NCBI GenBank assembly: GCA_030538085.1
Contig: JAUNUR010000015.1
Coordinates: 1-57,104 of the forward strand
Direction of reading: 5' to 3'
Origin: Pseudomonadota bacterium
GTDB taxonomy: Bacteria; Pseudomonadota; Gammaproteobacteria; Burkholderiales; Burkholderiaceae_C
DNA: 57,104 nucleotides
A program made the translations under genes and the position numbers. Shown here piece by piece: positions 19,003 to 27,964 of this stretch; the first letter of the stretch is position 1; each line of letters begins with the position of its first letter. Below the pieces are notes generated by a model. That model did no database searches and was not told where the DNA came from. It saw nothing but the letters and a program-made list of their open reading frames with translations.

Positions 19003-20247
19003 TCAGCCCTTGGCCGGCATGGGCCGATTCGCTGGCGCTTCGTGTGCCAGCCATTGTTCGGCCAGCCTGACCCAGTAAGTGGCGCCCAATGGGATCAGCT
19101 CGTCGTTGAAGTCGTAGCGCGGGTTGTGCAGCGTGCAGGGGCCGGCGTCGTGGCCGCCGCCCTCGTAGCTGGCGCGGTGCGCGCCGGTGCCGTTGCCGAT
19201 GAAGCAGTAGGCGCCGGGTTTTTCGAGCAGCATGTACGAGAAGTCTTCCGCGCCCATCACCGGCTCCTGCTCGGTGGCGCGCTCATCGCCCACGATGCCG
19301 GCCATGACCCGGCGGGCGAAGTCGACCTCGTACGGGGTGTTGATGGTGGGCGGGTAGTTGCGCTTGAACTCGAATTCGCAACGGGCGCCAAAGGCCGCGC
19401 TCACGCCCTCGGAGATTTCTTTCATGCGCTGCTCGATCAGGTCGAGCACCTCGAAGGTGAAGCAGCGCACCGTGCCCTGGATCTCGCAGCTGTCGGGAAT
19501 GACGTTGGTGGCTTCGCCAGCGTGGATCATGGTGACGGAGATCACGCCGCCGTCCACCGGCTTTTTGTTGCGCGTGAGGATGGTCTGGAAGCCTTGCACC
19601 ACCTGGCAGGCGATGGGCACCGGATCGCACCCCATGTGCGGCAGCGCGGCGTGGCCGCCCTTGCCGTGGATGGTGATCTTGAACTCGTTGCTTGACGCCA
19701 TCACCGGGCCGGGCGACACGGCGAACGTGCCCACGTCCATGCCCGGCCAGTTGTGCATGCCGAACACGGCCTCCATGGGAAACCGCTCGAACAGTCCGTC
19801 CTTGATCATCTCGCGCGCGCCGCCACCGCCTTCCTCGGCCGGCTGGAAGATCAGGTACACCGTGCCGTCGAAATCGCGGTGGGTGGCAAAGTGCTGCGCG
19901 GCGGCCAGCAGCATGGCGGTGTGGCCGTCGTGGCCGCAGGCGTGCATCTTGCCGGCGTGCTTGCTGGCATGCGGGAAGGTGTTGAACTCGGTCATGGGCA
20001 GCGCGTCCATGTCGGCGCGCAAACCGATGGCCCGCCCGCTCTGGCCGCCATCGCGCCCCTGCACGATGCCCACCACGCCGGTCGTGCCCAGGCCGCGGTG
20101 GACGGGGATGCTCCACTCGGTCAGCTTGGCCGCCACCAGGTCGGCCGTGCGTACTTCCTCGAAGCAAAGTTCAGGGTGCGCGTGGATGTCGCGCCGCAGT
20201 TGGGTGATGGCCGCAGCCTGCGCCAGGATGGGTTCGATCAGCTTCAT
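19003..20247 (-). CDS. M20 family amidohydrolase (aminoacylase/hippurate hydrolase type)
   Basis: Cytoplasmic metallopeptidase that cleaves N-acyl or N-aroyl amino acids; the substrate is not predictable. The 414-residue protein from MKLIEPILAQ shows the first signature RRDIHAHPELCFEE, then LRADMDALPM, the metal-site MHACGHDGHTAMLL, QPAEEGGGGA, and the dimerisation-domain motif GKGGHAALPH. The C-terminal GAEDFSYML supplies a further ligand. The frame is open for 125 codons upstream, but the ATG at 20247 matches the family. There is no Shine-Dalgarno sequence; TAGACT ends 7 nt before the ATG. Confidence 0.93.
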   Translation of the reverse strand: MKLIEPILAQAAAITQLRRDIHAHPELCFEEVRTADLVAAKLTEWSIPVHRGLGTTGVVGIVQGRDGGQSGRAIGLRADMDALPMTEFNTFPHASKHAGKMHACGHDGHTAMLLAAAQHFATHRDFDGTVYLIFQPAEEGGGGAREMIKDGLFERFPMEAVFGMHNWPGMDVGTFAVSPGPVMASSNEFKITIHGKGGHAALPHMGCDPVPIACQVVQGFQTILTRNKKPVDGGVISVTMIHAGEATNVIPDSCEIQGTVRCFTFEVLDLIEQRMKEISEGVSAAFGARCEFEFKRNYPPTINTPYEVDFARRVMAGIVGDERATEQEPVMGAEDFSYMLLEKPGAYCFIGNGTGAHRASYEGGGHDAGPCTLHNPRYDFNDELIPLGATYWVRLAEQWLAHEAPANRPMPAKG

Positions 20248-20633
20248 GGACGGCAGTCTAGCGCCATGCCGAGCGGCGGAGTCGCCAATGCAAATGACCT
20301 TGATTCCATGGGGGACGTGCCGATGACGCCCCATTTGATGGCATTCAGTCAGATCGGAACCATGGCTCCACGCCGGCATGAGGCCGGGCGTCCAATTGCA
20401 TGGCTGGCCAAGAATGACGCGGCGGCCGCAGCCCCGTGCAGGACCAAGCCAAGACCAAGACTGGTCACCGAAGCTGCTCTGCGCGTGCGATGGCGACTGA
20501 CGGAGAATGGAATGCTCTTGGTGAGAAAGCGTCGGCGTGAATTCATGTGATGACACGCCCTGACTCCACCCTTTTTCGAAGAATGCCGTGGATCGAAGCG
20601 ATGGATGAGCGCAATTATTCAAGCCAGTGGCGC
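20248..20633. other. Intergenic stretch between the M20 and aminopeptidase genes
   Basis: About 390 bp. It contains the candidate leaderless -10 of the M20 gene at its left end. It also holds a 65-codon minus-strand open frame (20349-20546) with a twin-arginine-like start (SRRRFLTKS) but no Shine-Dalgarno sequence and no recognisable continuation. No repeat, hairpin with T-run, or RNA gene is apparent. Confidence 0.5.
20255..20260 (-). promoter_or_regulatory. Candidate leaderless -10 (TAGACT) of the M20 amidohydrolase gene
   Basis: TAGACT on the minus strand, separated from the ATG at 20247 by 7 nt with no purine-rich ribosome site. Confidence 0.4.
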
Positions 20634-21797
20634 ATGAAGGCTTCCGTGTGTTCTGCTGCTTGTTCGCCGTGGTGGCGCCGAGTGTCGATCCTGACGGCTG
20701 TGTTGATCTTGCTTGGCGTTCTGGCCTCTTGTACGCCCCTTAGCTATTACGCGCAGTCGATCCGTGGCCACCTGTCGCTGATGCACGCGGCGCGGCCCGT
20801 TGACGACTGGCTGGCCGATCCGGCCACCCCGGCCGAGCTGAAGCCCCGGCTGGCGCTGGCGCGCCGCATTCGTGCCTTTGCCGTCAGCGATCTGGCCCTG
20901 CCCGACAACGCCAGCTACCACCGCTACGCCGATTTGAAGCGCCGCGCGGCGGTATGGAACGTGGCGGCGGCGGCGCCCGATTCGCTGGAGTTGCGGCGCT
21001 GGTGTTTTCCGGTGGTCGGCTGCGTGGGCTACCGTGGTTATTACGACGAGGCCGAGGCCAAGGCGCTGGCCGCGCGGCTGGAGAAAGACGAAGGGCTGGA
21101 AGTGCGCGTGTACGGCGTGCCCGCGTACTCAACGCTGGGCTGGCTGAACTGGGCGGGCGGCGATCCGCTGCTGTCCACCTTCATCCGCTACCCCGAGGGC
21201 GAGCTGGCGCGCATGATTTTTCACGAGCTGGCGCACCAGGTGGTGTACGCGGACGACGACACCATGTTCAACGAGTCGTACGCCACGGCGGTGGAGCGCC
21301 TGGGCGTGCAGCGCTGGCTGAGCACGCAAGCGGGCGAGGCGGCGCGGCGCGACTATGCGGCTTTCGACGGGCGGCGTCAGGACTTCCGCGAACTTTCACG
21401 CCTGACGCGGCGCGAACTGGAGCAGGTGTATGCGCAAAAAAAAGCGTTGGCCACCGACCAGCCGGCGCTGTATGCCATGAAAGACGAAGCAATGGCGCGC
21501 TTCAAGCAACGCTATGCCGGACTCAAGGCCGACTGGGCCGCGGCGGGTGCGCCATTCGATGGCTACGACCCCTGGATGGCGCAGGCCAATAACGCGTTTT
21601 TCGGCATTCAGGCGGCGTATGACGGGTGGGTGCCGGGCTTCGAGGCGCTGTTCATTGAAGTGGGCGGCGATTGGCGGCGCTTTCATGCCGCCGTGCACGA
21701 GCTGTCGCGCCAGCCCAAGGCCAAGCGCGATGCGCGCCTGCGGGCGCTGGGTAACGCGGAAGTGGCGCGCGATACGGAAGGCTCCGCAGCACGGTGA
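20634..21797 (+). CDS. Lipoprotein of the putative zinc aminopeptidase family (COG4324-like)
   Basis: Probable membrane-anchored metallopeptidase. From ATG 20634 the first 33 residues form a lipoprotein signal ending in LLGVLASC. The zinc motif HELAHQ follows near residue 200 with a downstream FNESYATAVERLG that should supply the glutamate ligand, a layout typical of Pfam 'Aminopep' proteins. WCFPVVGCVGYRGYY and AYSTLGWL are also family-like. In-frame starts at 20547 and nearby cannot be excluded; the choice rests on signal-peptide shape. No operon partner. The substrate is unknown. Confidence 0.85.
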   Translation: MKASVCSAACSPWWRRVSILTAVLILLGVLASCTPLSYYAQSIRGHLSLMHAARPVDDWLADPATPAELKPRLALARRIRAFAVSDLALPDNASYHRYADLKRRAAVWNVAAAAPDSLELRRWCFPVVGCVGYRGYYDEAEAKALAARLEKDEGLEVRVYGVPAYSTLGWLNWAGGDPLLSTFIRYPEGELARMIFHELAHQVVYADDDTMFNESYATAVERLGVQRWLSTQAGEAARRDYAAFDGRRQDFRELSRLTRRELEQVYAQKKALATDQPALYAMKDEAMARFKQRYAGLKADWAAAGAPFDGYDPWMAQANNAFFGIQAAYDGWVPGFEALFIEVGGDWRRFHAAVHELSRQPKAKRDARLRALGNAEVARDTEGSAAR

Positions 21798-21908
21798 TGC
21801 CAGGCAAGCCCACCAGCCGCCATGTCCACGGTGGGCACGCCATGAAAAAGAGAGCGGACTGCCGCTGCGAGCCGCCCGCTGGTGCGCGCGGCAGCAGCGG
21901 GGGGGATA

Positions 21909-22169
21909 TCAACCTTGACGGAGTTCGGCGATCAGGTCGATGTATTGCTGCATGGCTTCGTCGTTGCTGGTGCCTTCGAGCTTTTTCCAGGCATCCCACT
22001 TGGCACGCGCCACGATGTCGGTGAAGCCGGGCTTGGCATCCTCGTTGTCGCCTTCGGTGGCCTGCTTGTAGAGCGAATAGATTTTCAGCAGCGTCATGTT
22101 GTCGGGGCGCTCGCTGAGGGTCTTGGAGCTGGCGACGGCTTCGTCGAAACGGGCTTTGAGGTCGGACAT
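21909..22169 (-). CDS. Acyl-CoA-binding protein
   Basis: Small cytoplasmic four-helix protein that binds long-chain acyl-CoA. The 86 residues carry the ACBP hallmarks LLKIYSLYKQATEGD and KWDAWKKLEGTS, with Tyr and Lys ligand positions conserved. Length and absence of extra domains are normal. An AAGG sequence lies 7-8 nt before the ATG. Its presence fits the fatty-acid catabolic equipment elsewhere in the window, though it is not in an operon with it. Confidence 0.94.
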   Translation of the reverse strand: MSDLKARFDEAVASSKTLSERPDNMTLLKIYSLYKQATEGDNEDAKPGFTDIVARAKWDAWKKLEGTSNDEAMQQYIDLIAELRQG

Positions 22170-22238
22170 GAGGGTACCTTGGTTGCCAAAAAAGCCGATG
22201 TTAGCCGCTCGCGGTTGCGGCGCCGGAGGGCGGCAGGG

Positions 22239-23006
22239 TCACAGCTCGGTCCGCGCCACCTCGACCCACAGGCGTTCCACGGCGTCGCGCGCGGGCAGTT
22301 GTGCGGCCTGCTCCTGCAAGCGGGCGGCCTCGGCCAGACGCTCGTCGCCGCCCAGCCGCTCAAGCGTGTGCGCGCACTCGACCAGCACGGCGGGCGAGTT
22401 GGGGGCTAGGCGGCGGGCCTCGGCCACGTGTGCCAGCGCGGCGTCGGTGCGCGCGCCGTAGGTGATGGCGCCGACCAGCGGTCCCACCTTGTCGATGACG
22501 GCAGCATGAAAGCCACCCAGCGCCACGTGCGCGTAGGCATGTCCGGGGGCCAGTGCCAGCGTGGCTTCAAGCGCCGTGCGCACCTGCGCGCCCAGGCCTT
22601 GTGCCAGTGCGCGGGCCACATGGATGCCCTGCGCGTAGTGCGCCAGTGCATACCCTTGCCAGTACCAGGCGTTGGCCTGGTGCGGCTGCAGCGCGGTGTG
22701 GGTGACGGCGCGGGCGTGGATGCGTTTGAACAGCTCCACGCGCGCGGACTCGTGCGGCTCCACCAGGGCGGCGTGGGCCGCCGTGGCCCGGTTGGCCACC
22801 GACCAGCCCGCCAACCCGACGGCCAAGCCGGCGTCGGCGGCCTGCTCGAACCGCCCCGAGTGGAACAGTGCCCAAGCGTGCCATAGCGCATCGGACTCCG
22901 GCAGGGGCTCGGCATCGACGGCGTGCAGGGCGGGCCAGAGCGCACGCACGCGGCCGACATCGAAGCGGTAGTCGGCGACATAGGGACAGGGCTGCCAGGC
23001 GGTCAT
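22239..23006 (-). CDS. Conserved TPR-like protein of unknown function
   Basis: I do not recognise a specific family. The 255-residue product is Ala/His-rich, soluble and mainly helical, with TPR-like repeats around AYAHVALGGFHAAVI, ALAHVAEARRLAPNSPAVLVE and NAWYWQGYALAHYAQG. It lacks a signal peptide and membrane segments. Codon use resembles its neighbours. It lies 13 bp downstream of the PhaD-like regulator gene on the same strand and may be cotranscribed with it and the phasin gene. Confidence 0.75.
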   Translation of the reverse strand: MTAWQPCPYVADYRFDVGRVRALWPALHAVDAEPLPESDALWHAWALFHSGRFEQAADAGLAVGLAGWSVANRATAAHAALVEPHESARVELFKRIHARAVTHTALQPHQANAWYWQGYALAHYAQGIHVARALAQGLGAQVRTALEATLALAPGHAYAHVALGGFHAAVIDKVGPLVGAITYGARTDAALAHVAEARRLAPNSPAVLVECAHTLERLGGDERLAEAARLQEQAAQLPARDAVERLWVEVARTEL

Positions 23007-23019
23007 GAGGGGAATGTGC

Positions 23020-23682
23020 TCAGTGTGTAACCGGATGATAAGCGTGCATCAGCCCCTGAAGGTGCGTGCGCGCATCTTCGTCCAGGTGCGGGGCCAGCAG
23101 ACTCATGACGTGGTAGGCGCCGCGCAGCAGGGCGTCCTGGGCGTTTTCCGGCTCCAGGGCGGTGCGTGGCTGCAGCACGTATTCATAGCTCAGCCAGTAG
23201 GTCAGCACCACTACCATGCTGGCGGCGATGGCATCGCGCGGGCTTTCTTCGGCCGTCGCGGCGCTGGATGGCCGCAACGTTTCGAGCATCTCCAGCAGTG
23301 CGGTGCGCTTGCGCAGCAGGATGGCGGGGAAATGCGTTTCCAGCCGCCGGTTGCGTGACAGCAGATGCCCCACGTCGCGGTACAGAAAGCGGTATTGCCA
23401 GATCAGCTCGAACAGCGAGTGCAGGAAGAACCAGGCGTCCTCGACGTCGCGCACGTCGCCGCTGGCGGACAGCAGCTCGTCTGCCGCGACCTGGTACTGG
23501 TCGAACAAGGTGTTGACCAGCTCATCCTTGGAAGGGAAGTGGTAGTACAGGTTGCCGGGGCTGATGTTCAGCTCGGCCGAAAGCATGGTGGTGGAGACGT
23601 TGGGCTCGCCAAAGCGGTTGAACAGCGCCAGCGTGGTGCCGAGGATGCGCTCGGCGGTGCGGCGTGGCGCCTTGCGGGTCAT
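23020..23682 (-). CDS. TetR-family regulator, PhaD-like
   Basis: DNA-binding regulator of 220 residues. The N-terminal helix-turn-helix region reads FNRFGEPNVSTTMLSAELNI and SPGNLYYHFPSKDELV. This is close to PhaD, the TetR protein that controls phasin genes in pseudomonads (shared FNxxGEPNVST and ISPGNLYYHF). The C-terminal domain is helical and includes a LYRDVGHLLSRNRRL block. The start at 23682 has GGAG upstream. It lies 89 bp downstream of a phasin gene, which supports a role in polyhydroxyalkanoate granule control. No PHA synthase is nearby. Confidence 0.85.
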   Translation of the reverse strand: MTRKAPRRTAERILGTTLALFNRFGEPNVSTTMLSAELNISPGNLYYHFPSKDELVNTLFDQYQVAADELLSASGDVRDVEDAWFFLHSLFELIWQYRFLYRDVGHLLSRNRRLETHFPAILLRKRTALLEMLETLRPSSAATAEESPRDAIAASMVVVLTYWLSYEYVLQPRTALEPENAQDALLRGAYHVMSLLAPHLDEDARTHLQGLMHAYHPVTH

Positions 23683-23771
23683 GCGTGTGCTCCGGCATGG
23701 CGGGCCAGGCGCCACGCGGCGGCAGGGCGGCCTGACAGGGCGGCGGGCAACGGCGCGCGCATGGGTTGCTT

Positions 23772-24218
23772 TCAGCCGGCTTTCTTGGCCGCTTTGCGGG
23801 TGGGTGAGGCGGCGGGGCGGGTCGCAAGTTGCTGCTCCAGCGCTTCCACCCGCGCCAGCAGGGCGGCCCAATCCTGCGCCGTGGGGCTGCCCACGCGCGT
23901 CAGCGCCCGGGCCACGCGCTGCTCGAAAATGCCTTCCAGCTTGTCCCAGCGGGCAGCGGCGCCAGCCTGCGCCGTCAACTCCTCCATGCGCTCGGCGGCT
24001 TCCGTCAGCCTTTCCTTGGCCAGCGCCTGGGTCTGGCTTTGCAGCGCCAGGCCTTGCTTGACCAGTGCCTCGAAAGCCTTGCTGCCCTCGGCCTGCGCAC
24101 TGGCGAACGCGCCCAGCCCCGCCAGCCAGATGTTGTGCGCGGGGCCGCTCATGGCGGGCGGGGTGGGGATCGCCGATGCAGGTGGCGCCGGTGTGTGCTT
24201 GCGCGGTCTGGAAACCAT
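23772..24218 (-). CDS. Phasin (PhaI/PhaF-type granule-associated protein)
   Basis: Amphipathic helical protein expected to coat polyhydroxyalkanoate granules. The 148 residues begin with a Pro-rich basic stretch, then NIWLAGLGAFASAQAEGSKAFEALV, the phasin signature, followed by a long coiled-coil-like helix and a short basic Ala/Lys tail (TRKAAKKAG) resembling a reduced PhaF tail. CAGGAG precedes the ATG at 24218. An in-frame ATG at 24257 is less likely. It is upstream of, and probably regulated by, the PhaD-like gene. Confidence 0.85.
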   Translation of the reverse strand: MVSRPRKHTPAPPASAIPTPPAMSGPAHNIWLAGLGAFASAQAEGSKAFEALVKQGLALQSQTQALAKERLTEAAERMEELTAQAGAAARWDKLEGIFEQRVARALTRVGSPTAQDWAALLARVEALEQQLATRPAASPTRKAAKKAG

Positions 24219-24386
24219 GGCAACTCCTGGGAAATCCAGCGTCCACTTGGACGCCATGGCCGCACTTTACATGCGCCAGTACCCACAGCGGACAGGTGGC
24301 CGCATGGAATAATCACTTGGTGTGACGCGTTGTGCCCCTGAAATGATGCAATGTTCAGGGTTGCCCATGGTCACAGCGCGGCTCAC

Positions 24387-24415
24387 TTGCACATGTGATT
24401 CTCAGTGCCTATTTT
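24387..24415 (+). promoter_or_regulatory. Predicted promoter of the O-antigen cluster
   Basis: TTGCAC (24387-24392) and TATTTT (24410-24415) with 17-bp spacing, followed by AGAGGA and the rfbB ATG at 24432. The downstream stretch is locally AT-rich. It is the only obvious promoter seen ahead of the plus-strand cluster. Confidence 0.5.
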
Positions 24416-24431
24416 TATTTAGAGGATATTT

Positions 24432-25502
24432 ATGTTGTTGATTACGGGCGGCGCTGGCTTCATCGGTGCGAATTTCGTGCTTGACTGGCTCGCCGGCAGC
24501 AGCGAGCCAGTGGTTAACCTGGACAAGCTGACTTACGCCGGCAACCTCGCCAACCTGGCGTCGCTACAGGGCGATGCACGGCATATCTTCGTTCAGGGCG
24601 ACATCGGCGATACGCAACTCGTGGATGGTCTTCTGCAGAAGCACCGCCCCCGCGCGATCATCAACTTCGCCGCCGAGAGCCATGTGGACCGCTCCATTCA
24701 TGGCGCCGAGGACTTCGTCTTGACCAACATCGTCGGCACCTTTCGCCTGCTGGAGTCGGCGCGCGGCTACTGGAGCCAGTTGCCGGTCGACGAAAAAGCG
24801 GCTTTCCGTTTTTTGCATGTGTCCACGGACGAGGTCTACGGCACGTTGGCACCGGATGCACCCGCCTTTACCGAAGACCACGTCTACGAGCCCAACAGCC
24901 CGTACAGCGCCAGCAAGGCCGCCAGCGACCACCTGGTGCGCGCATGGCACCACACGCACGGGCTGCCGGTGCTGACGACCAACTGCTCCAACAACTACGG
25001 TCCGTATCACTTCCCCGAGAAGCTCATCCCGCTGATGATCGTCAATGCGCTGGCCGGCAAGCCGCTGCCGATCTACGGCGACGGCCAGCAGGTGCGCGAC
25101 TGGCTCTACGTCACCGACCATTGCAGCGCCATCCGCCGCGTGCTGGAAGCGGGCCAGGTCGGCGAGACCTACAACGTGGGCGGCTGGAACGAGAAGACCA
25201 ACCTGTCCATCGTGCACACCGTCTGCGATCTGCTGGACGAACTGCAGCCGCGCGCCGACGGCCAGAGCTACCGCACCCAGATCACCCACGTGCAGGACCG
25301 GCCTGGCCACGACCGCCGGTATGCCATCGACGCGCGCAAGATCGAGCGCGAACTCGGCTGGCGCCCGGCTGAAACCTTTGACACCGGCATCCGCAAGACT
25401 GTGGCCTGGTACCTGGCCAACACCGAATGGGTGAAGAGTGTCCAGAGCGGTGCCTATCGTGACTGGGTGGCCGCGCAATACGGCGCAGGAACGAGCGCAT
25501 GA
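24432..25502 (+). CDS. rfbB: dTDP-glucose 4,6-dehydratase
   Basis: Second step of dTDP-L-rhamnose synthesis. The 356-residue short-chain dehydrogenase/reductase protein has the NAD motif [22 protein letters not shown], the catalytic STDEVYGTL segment and the [15 protein letters not shown] Tyr-Lys pair. The C-terminal part matches RmlB ([22 protein letters not shown]). It is the first gene of the cluster, with AGAGGA upstream and a 4-bp overlap with rfbD. Confidence 0.97.
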   Translation: MLLITGGAGFIGANFVLDWLAGSSEPVVNLDKLTYAGNLANLASLQGDARHIFVQGDIGDTQLVDGLLQKHRPRAIINFAAESHVDRSIHGAEDFVLTNIVGTFRLLESARGYWSQLPVDEKAAFRFLHVSTDEVYGTLAPDAPAFTEDHVYEPNSPYSASKAASDHLVRAWHHTHGLPVLTTNCSNNYGPYHFPEKLIPLMIVNALAGKPLPIYGDGQQVRDWLYVTDHCSAIRRVLEAGQVGETYNVGGWNEKTNLSIVHTVCDLLDELQPRADGQSYRTQITHVQDRPGHDRRYAIDARKIERELGWRPAETFDTGIRKTVAWYLANTEWVKSVQSGAYRDWVAAQYGAGTSA

Positions 25503-26392
25503 AGATCCTGCTGCTGGGCAAGAACGGCCAGGTCGGCTGGGAACTGCAGCGCAGCCTGGCGCCGTTGGGTGAAATCGTGGCGCTCGACCGCATAGGGCAA
25601 GATGGCCTGTGCGGCGATCTGTCGGATCTGGACGGCCTGGCCGCCACGGTGCGTGCCGTGCAACCTGAGGTCATCGTCAATGCCGCGGCCTACACGGCCG
25701 TCGACAAGGCCGAGAGCGAGTCTGCACTGGCCCATCGCATCAATGTCGAAGCCCCTGGCGTTCTGGCGCGTGAAGCAAAAGCCTGCGGTGCGCTGCTCGT
25801 GCACTACAGCACCGACTACGTGTTCGACGGCAGCGGTGACCGGCCCTGGCCCGTGGATTCAGCCACCGGCCCGTTGAATGTGTACGGTGCCACCAAGCTG
25901 GCTGGTGAGCAGGCCATCGTGCAGGCGGGCGTTGCGCACCTGATTCTGCGTACCAGCTGGGTCTACGCGGCCCGTGGCGGCAACTTTGCCAAGACCATGC
26001 TGCGGCTGGCGAAGGAACGCGAGCGCCTGACGGTCATCGACGACCAATGGGGCGCACCCACCGGCGCCGAACTGATTGCCGACGTGACCGCCCATGTCAT
26101 CCCTCAAGTGCGGGCGCGACCGCAGGATGGCGGCATCTACCACTTGGCCGCCAGCGGGTTCGTGACTTGGTTTGCCTATGCCAACCATGTGCTGGCACGG
26201 GCGCGCCAGTTGAATCCCGACCTTCAGCTGGCGGTAACCGAAGTAGCCCCTGTCGCTACCGAAGCCTTCCCGACGCCCGCTCGCCGGCCACGAAACTCGC
26301 GGCTCGACACCCAGCAGCTGCAGGCCAGGTTCGGCTTGATCTTGCCGCCCTGGCAGCATGGCGTAGACCGCATGCTGGCCGAGATCCTCTGA
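25499..26392 (+). CDS. rfbD: dTDP-4-dehydrorhamnose reductase
   Basis: Final reduction giving dTDP-L-rhamnose. The 297 residues begin [17 protein letters not shown] (NAD(P)-binding GxxGxxG), followed by [23 protein letters not shown] with the catalytic Tyr region, and [12 protein letters not shown] with the Tyr-Lys pair. The C-terminal [10 protein letters not shown] matches RmlD. The start overlaps the rfbB stop (ATGA). The order rfbB-D-A-C is the common enterobacterial rml order. Confidence 0.97.
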   Translation: MKILLLGKNGQVGWELQRSLAPLGEIVALDRIGQDGLCGDLSDLDGLAATVRAVQPEVIVNAAAYTAVDKAESESALAHRINVEAPGVLAREAKACGALLVHYSTDYVFDGSGDRPWPVDSATGPLNVYGATKLAGEQAIVQAGVAHLILRTSWVYAARGGNFAKTMLRLAKERERLTVIDDQWGAPTGAELIADVTAHVIPQVRARPQDGGIYHLAASGFVTWFAYANHVLARARQLNPDLQLAVTEVAPVATEAFPTPARRPRNSRLDTQQLQARFGLILPPWQHGVDRMLAEIL

Positions 26393-26420
26393 ACCTTCCC
26401 AGTTTGAACCTTCCACACCA

Positions 26421-27305
26421 ATGACCACACGCAAAGGTATCATCCTGGCCGGCGGCTCCGGCACCCGGCTGCACCCGGCCACCCTGGCCATCAGCAAGCA
26501 GCTGCTGCCGGTCTACGACAAGCCGATGATCTATTACCCGCTCAGCACGCTCATGCTGGCGGGCATCCGCGACATCCTCATCATCAGCACACCGCAGGAT
26601 ACGCCGAGGTTCGAGCAACTGCTGGGTGATGGCGCCCAATGGGGGTTGAACCTGCAATACGCCGTACAGCCCAACCCCGACGGACTGGCGCAAGCCTTCA
26701 TCATCGGCGACAAGTTCGTGAACGGGCACCCGAGTGCACTGGTTCTGGGCGACAACATCTTCTATGGCCATGACTTCCAGCCGATGCTCAAGGCTGCGGA
26801 CGCACAGGCTGCGGGCGCCACCGTGTTTGCGTACCACGTGCACGACCCCGAGCGCTACGGTGTGGTGGCGTTCGACCAGACGGGCAAGGCCAGCAGCATC
26901 GAGGAAAAACCCAGGCAGCCCAAGTCGAACTACGCCGTTACAGGTTTGTACTTCTATGACGAGCAGGTGGTCGATATCGCCAAATCGGTTCGCCCGAGCG
27001 CGCGTGGCGAACTGGAGATCACCAGCGTCAACCAGGCCTATCTGGAGCGCGGCGAATTGCGAGTGCAGATCATGCAGCGAGGCTATGCCTGGCTGGACAC
27101 CGGCACCCATGAGAGCCTCCTGGAGGCAAGCCAGTTCATTGCCACGCTGGAGCATCGCCAAGGCCTGAAAATTGCATGTCCCGAGGAAATCGCATGGCGC
27201 AGCGGCTTCATCGACGATGCTCAGGCCGAGCGTCTGGCTCAGCCACTCCTCAAGAATGGCTATGGCCAATATCTGATGCGCATGCTGAAAGACAGAGGTG
27301 TTTGA
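26421..27305 (+). CDS. rfbA: Glucose-1-phosphate thymidylyltransferase
   Basis: Makes dTDP-glucose from glucose-1-phosphate and dTTP. The 294-residue protein has the nucleotidyl-transfer signature [44 protein letters not shown] with the Mg-binding Asp, and the C-terminal [11 protein letters not shown] typical of RmlA. It lies 28 bp after rfbD; its stop overlaps the ATG of rfbC. Confidence 0.97.
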   Translation: MTTRKGIILAGGSGTRLHPATLAISKQLLPVYDKPMIYYPLSTLMLAGIRDILIISTPQDTPRFEQLLGDGAQWGLNLQYAVQPNPDGLAQAFIIGDKFVNGHPSALVLGDNIFYGHDFQPMLKAADAQAAGATVFAYHVHDPERYGVVAFDQTGKASSIEEKPRQPKSNYAVTGLYFYDEQVVDIAKSVRPSARGELEITSVNQAYLERGELRVQIMQRGYAWLDTGTHESLLEASQFIATLEHRQGLKIACPEEIAWRSGFIDDAQAERLAQPLLKNGYGQYLMRMLKDRGV

Positions 27306-27850
27306 TGAAAGCCATCGAAACGGGGCTGCCCGGGGTTCTGATCATCGAGCCCAAGGTTTTTGGTGATGCGCGAGGTTTTTTCTTCGAAAGCTTCAACCAG
27401 CGGGTTTTTGATGAGATCACAGGCACCAATCATCAGTTCGTGCAGGACAACCACTCGAGATCCACAAAAGGAGTGTTGAGGGGCTTGCATTATCAAGTTC
27501 AGCAGCCGCAAGGAAAACTGGTGCGTGTCGTCTCCGGTAAAGTTTTTGATGTTGCCGTTGATATCCGAAAGGATTCACCGAAATTCGGCCAATGGTTCGG
27601 CGTCGAACTAAGTGCCGAAAATCAACGCATGCTCTGGATTTCTCCGGGATTTGCGCATGGCTTTCTTGTATTAAGCGAATCGGCGGATTTTTTGTATAAG
27701 ACTACAGACTATTATGCTCCTCAATTCGAGGCGTCACTGGCTTGGGATGATCCTGATGTGGGCGTTGACTGGCCTCTCGCTGAAAATAAAATATCAAAGC
27801 CATTGGTTTCCGATAAGGATGGCCGCGCCAAGCAGCTCAAAAATATTTGA
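27305..27850 (+). CDS. rfbC: dTDP-4-dehydrorhamnose 3,5-epimerase
   Basis: Epimerises the 4-keto sugar between RmlB and RmlD. The 181-residue cupin contains the catalytic His of QDNHSRSTKGVLRGLHYQ, then GKVFDVAVDIRKDSP and WISPGFAHGFLVLSE. The start at 27305 overlaps the rfbA stop. The second half becomes clearly AT-richer than the first three rml genes, marking the left edge of the low-GC cassette. Confidence 0.96.
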   Translation: MKAIETGLPGVLIIEPKVFGDARGFFFESFNQRVFDEITGTNHQFVQDNHSRSTKGVLRGLHYQVQQPQGKLVRVVSGKVFDVAVDIRKDSPKFGQWFGVELSAENQRMLWISPGFAHGFLVLSESADFLYKTTDYYAPQFEASLAWDDPDVGVDWPLAENKISKPLVSDKDGRAKQLKNI

Positions 27851-27964
27851 ATATCGCATGACCGAGAAGGGGATGCTGGGTTTCAGTCGTAGGAATCCAG
27901 CGATGCGACCAATTGGTTAGCCGATGCTCCAATGATTTTTTGGCGGCGTATGACGTCTTGACGG

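Noticed and set aside
19003-20622. 539-residue version of the M20 amidohydrolase
   Set aside because: The extra 125 N-terminal residues have no signal or family similarity; the family start MKLIEPI at 20247 is supported by alignment pattern and a TANNNT hexamer.
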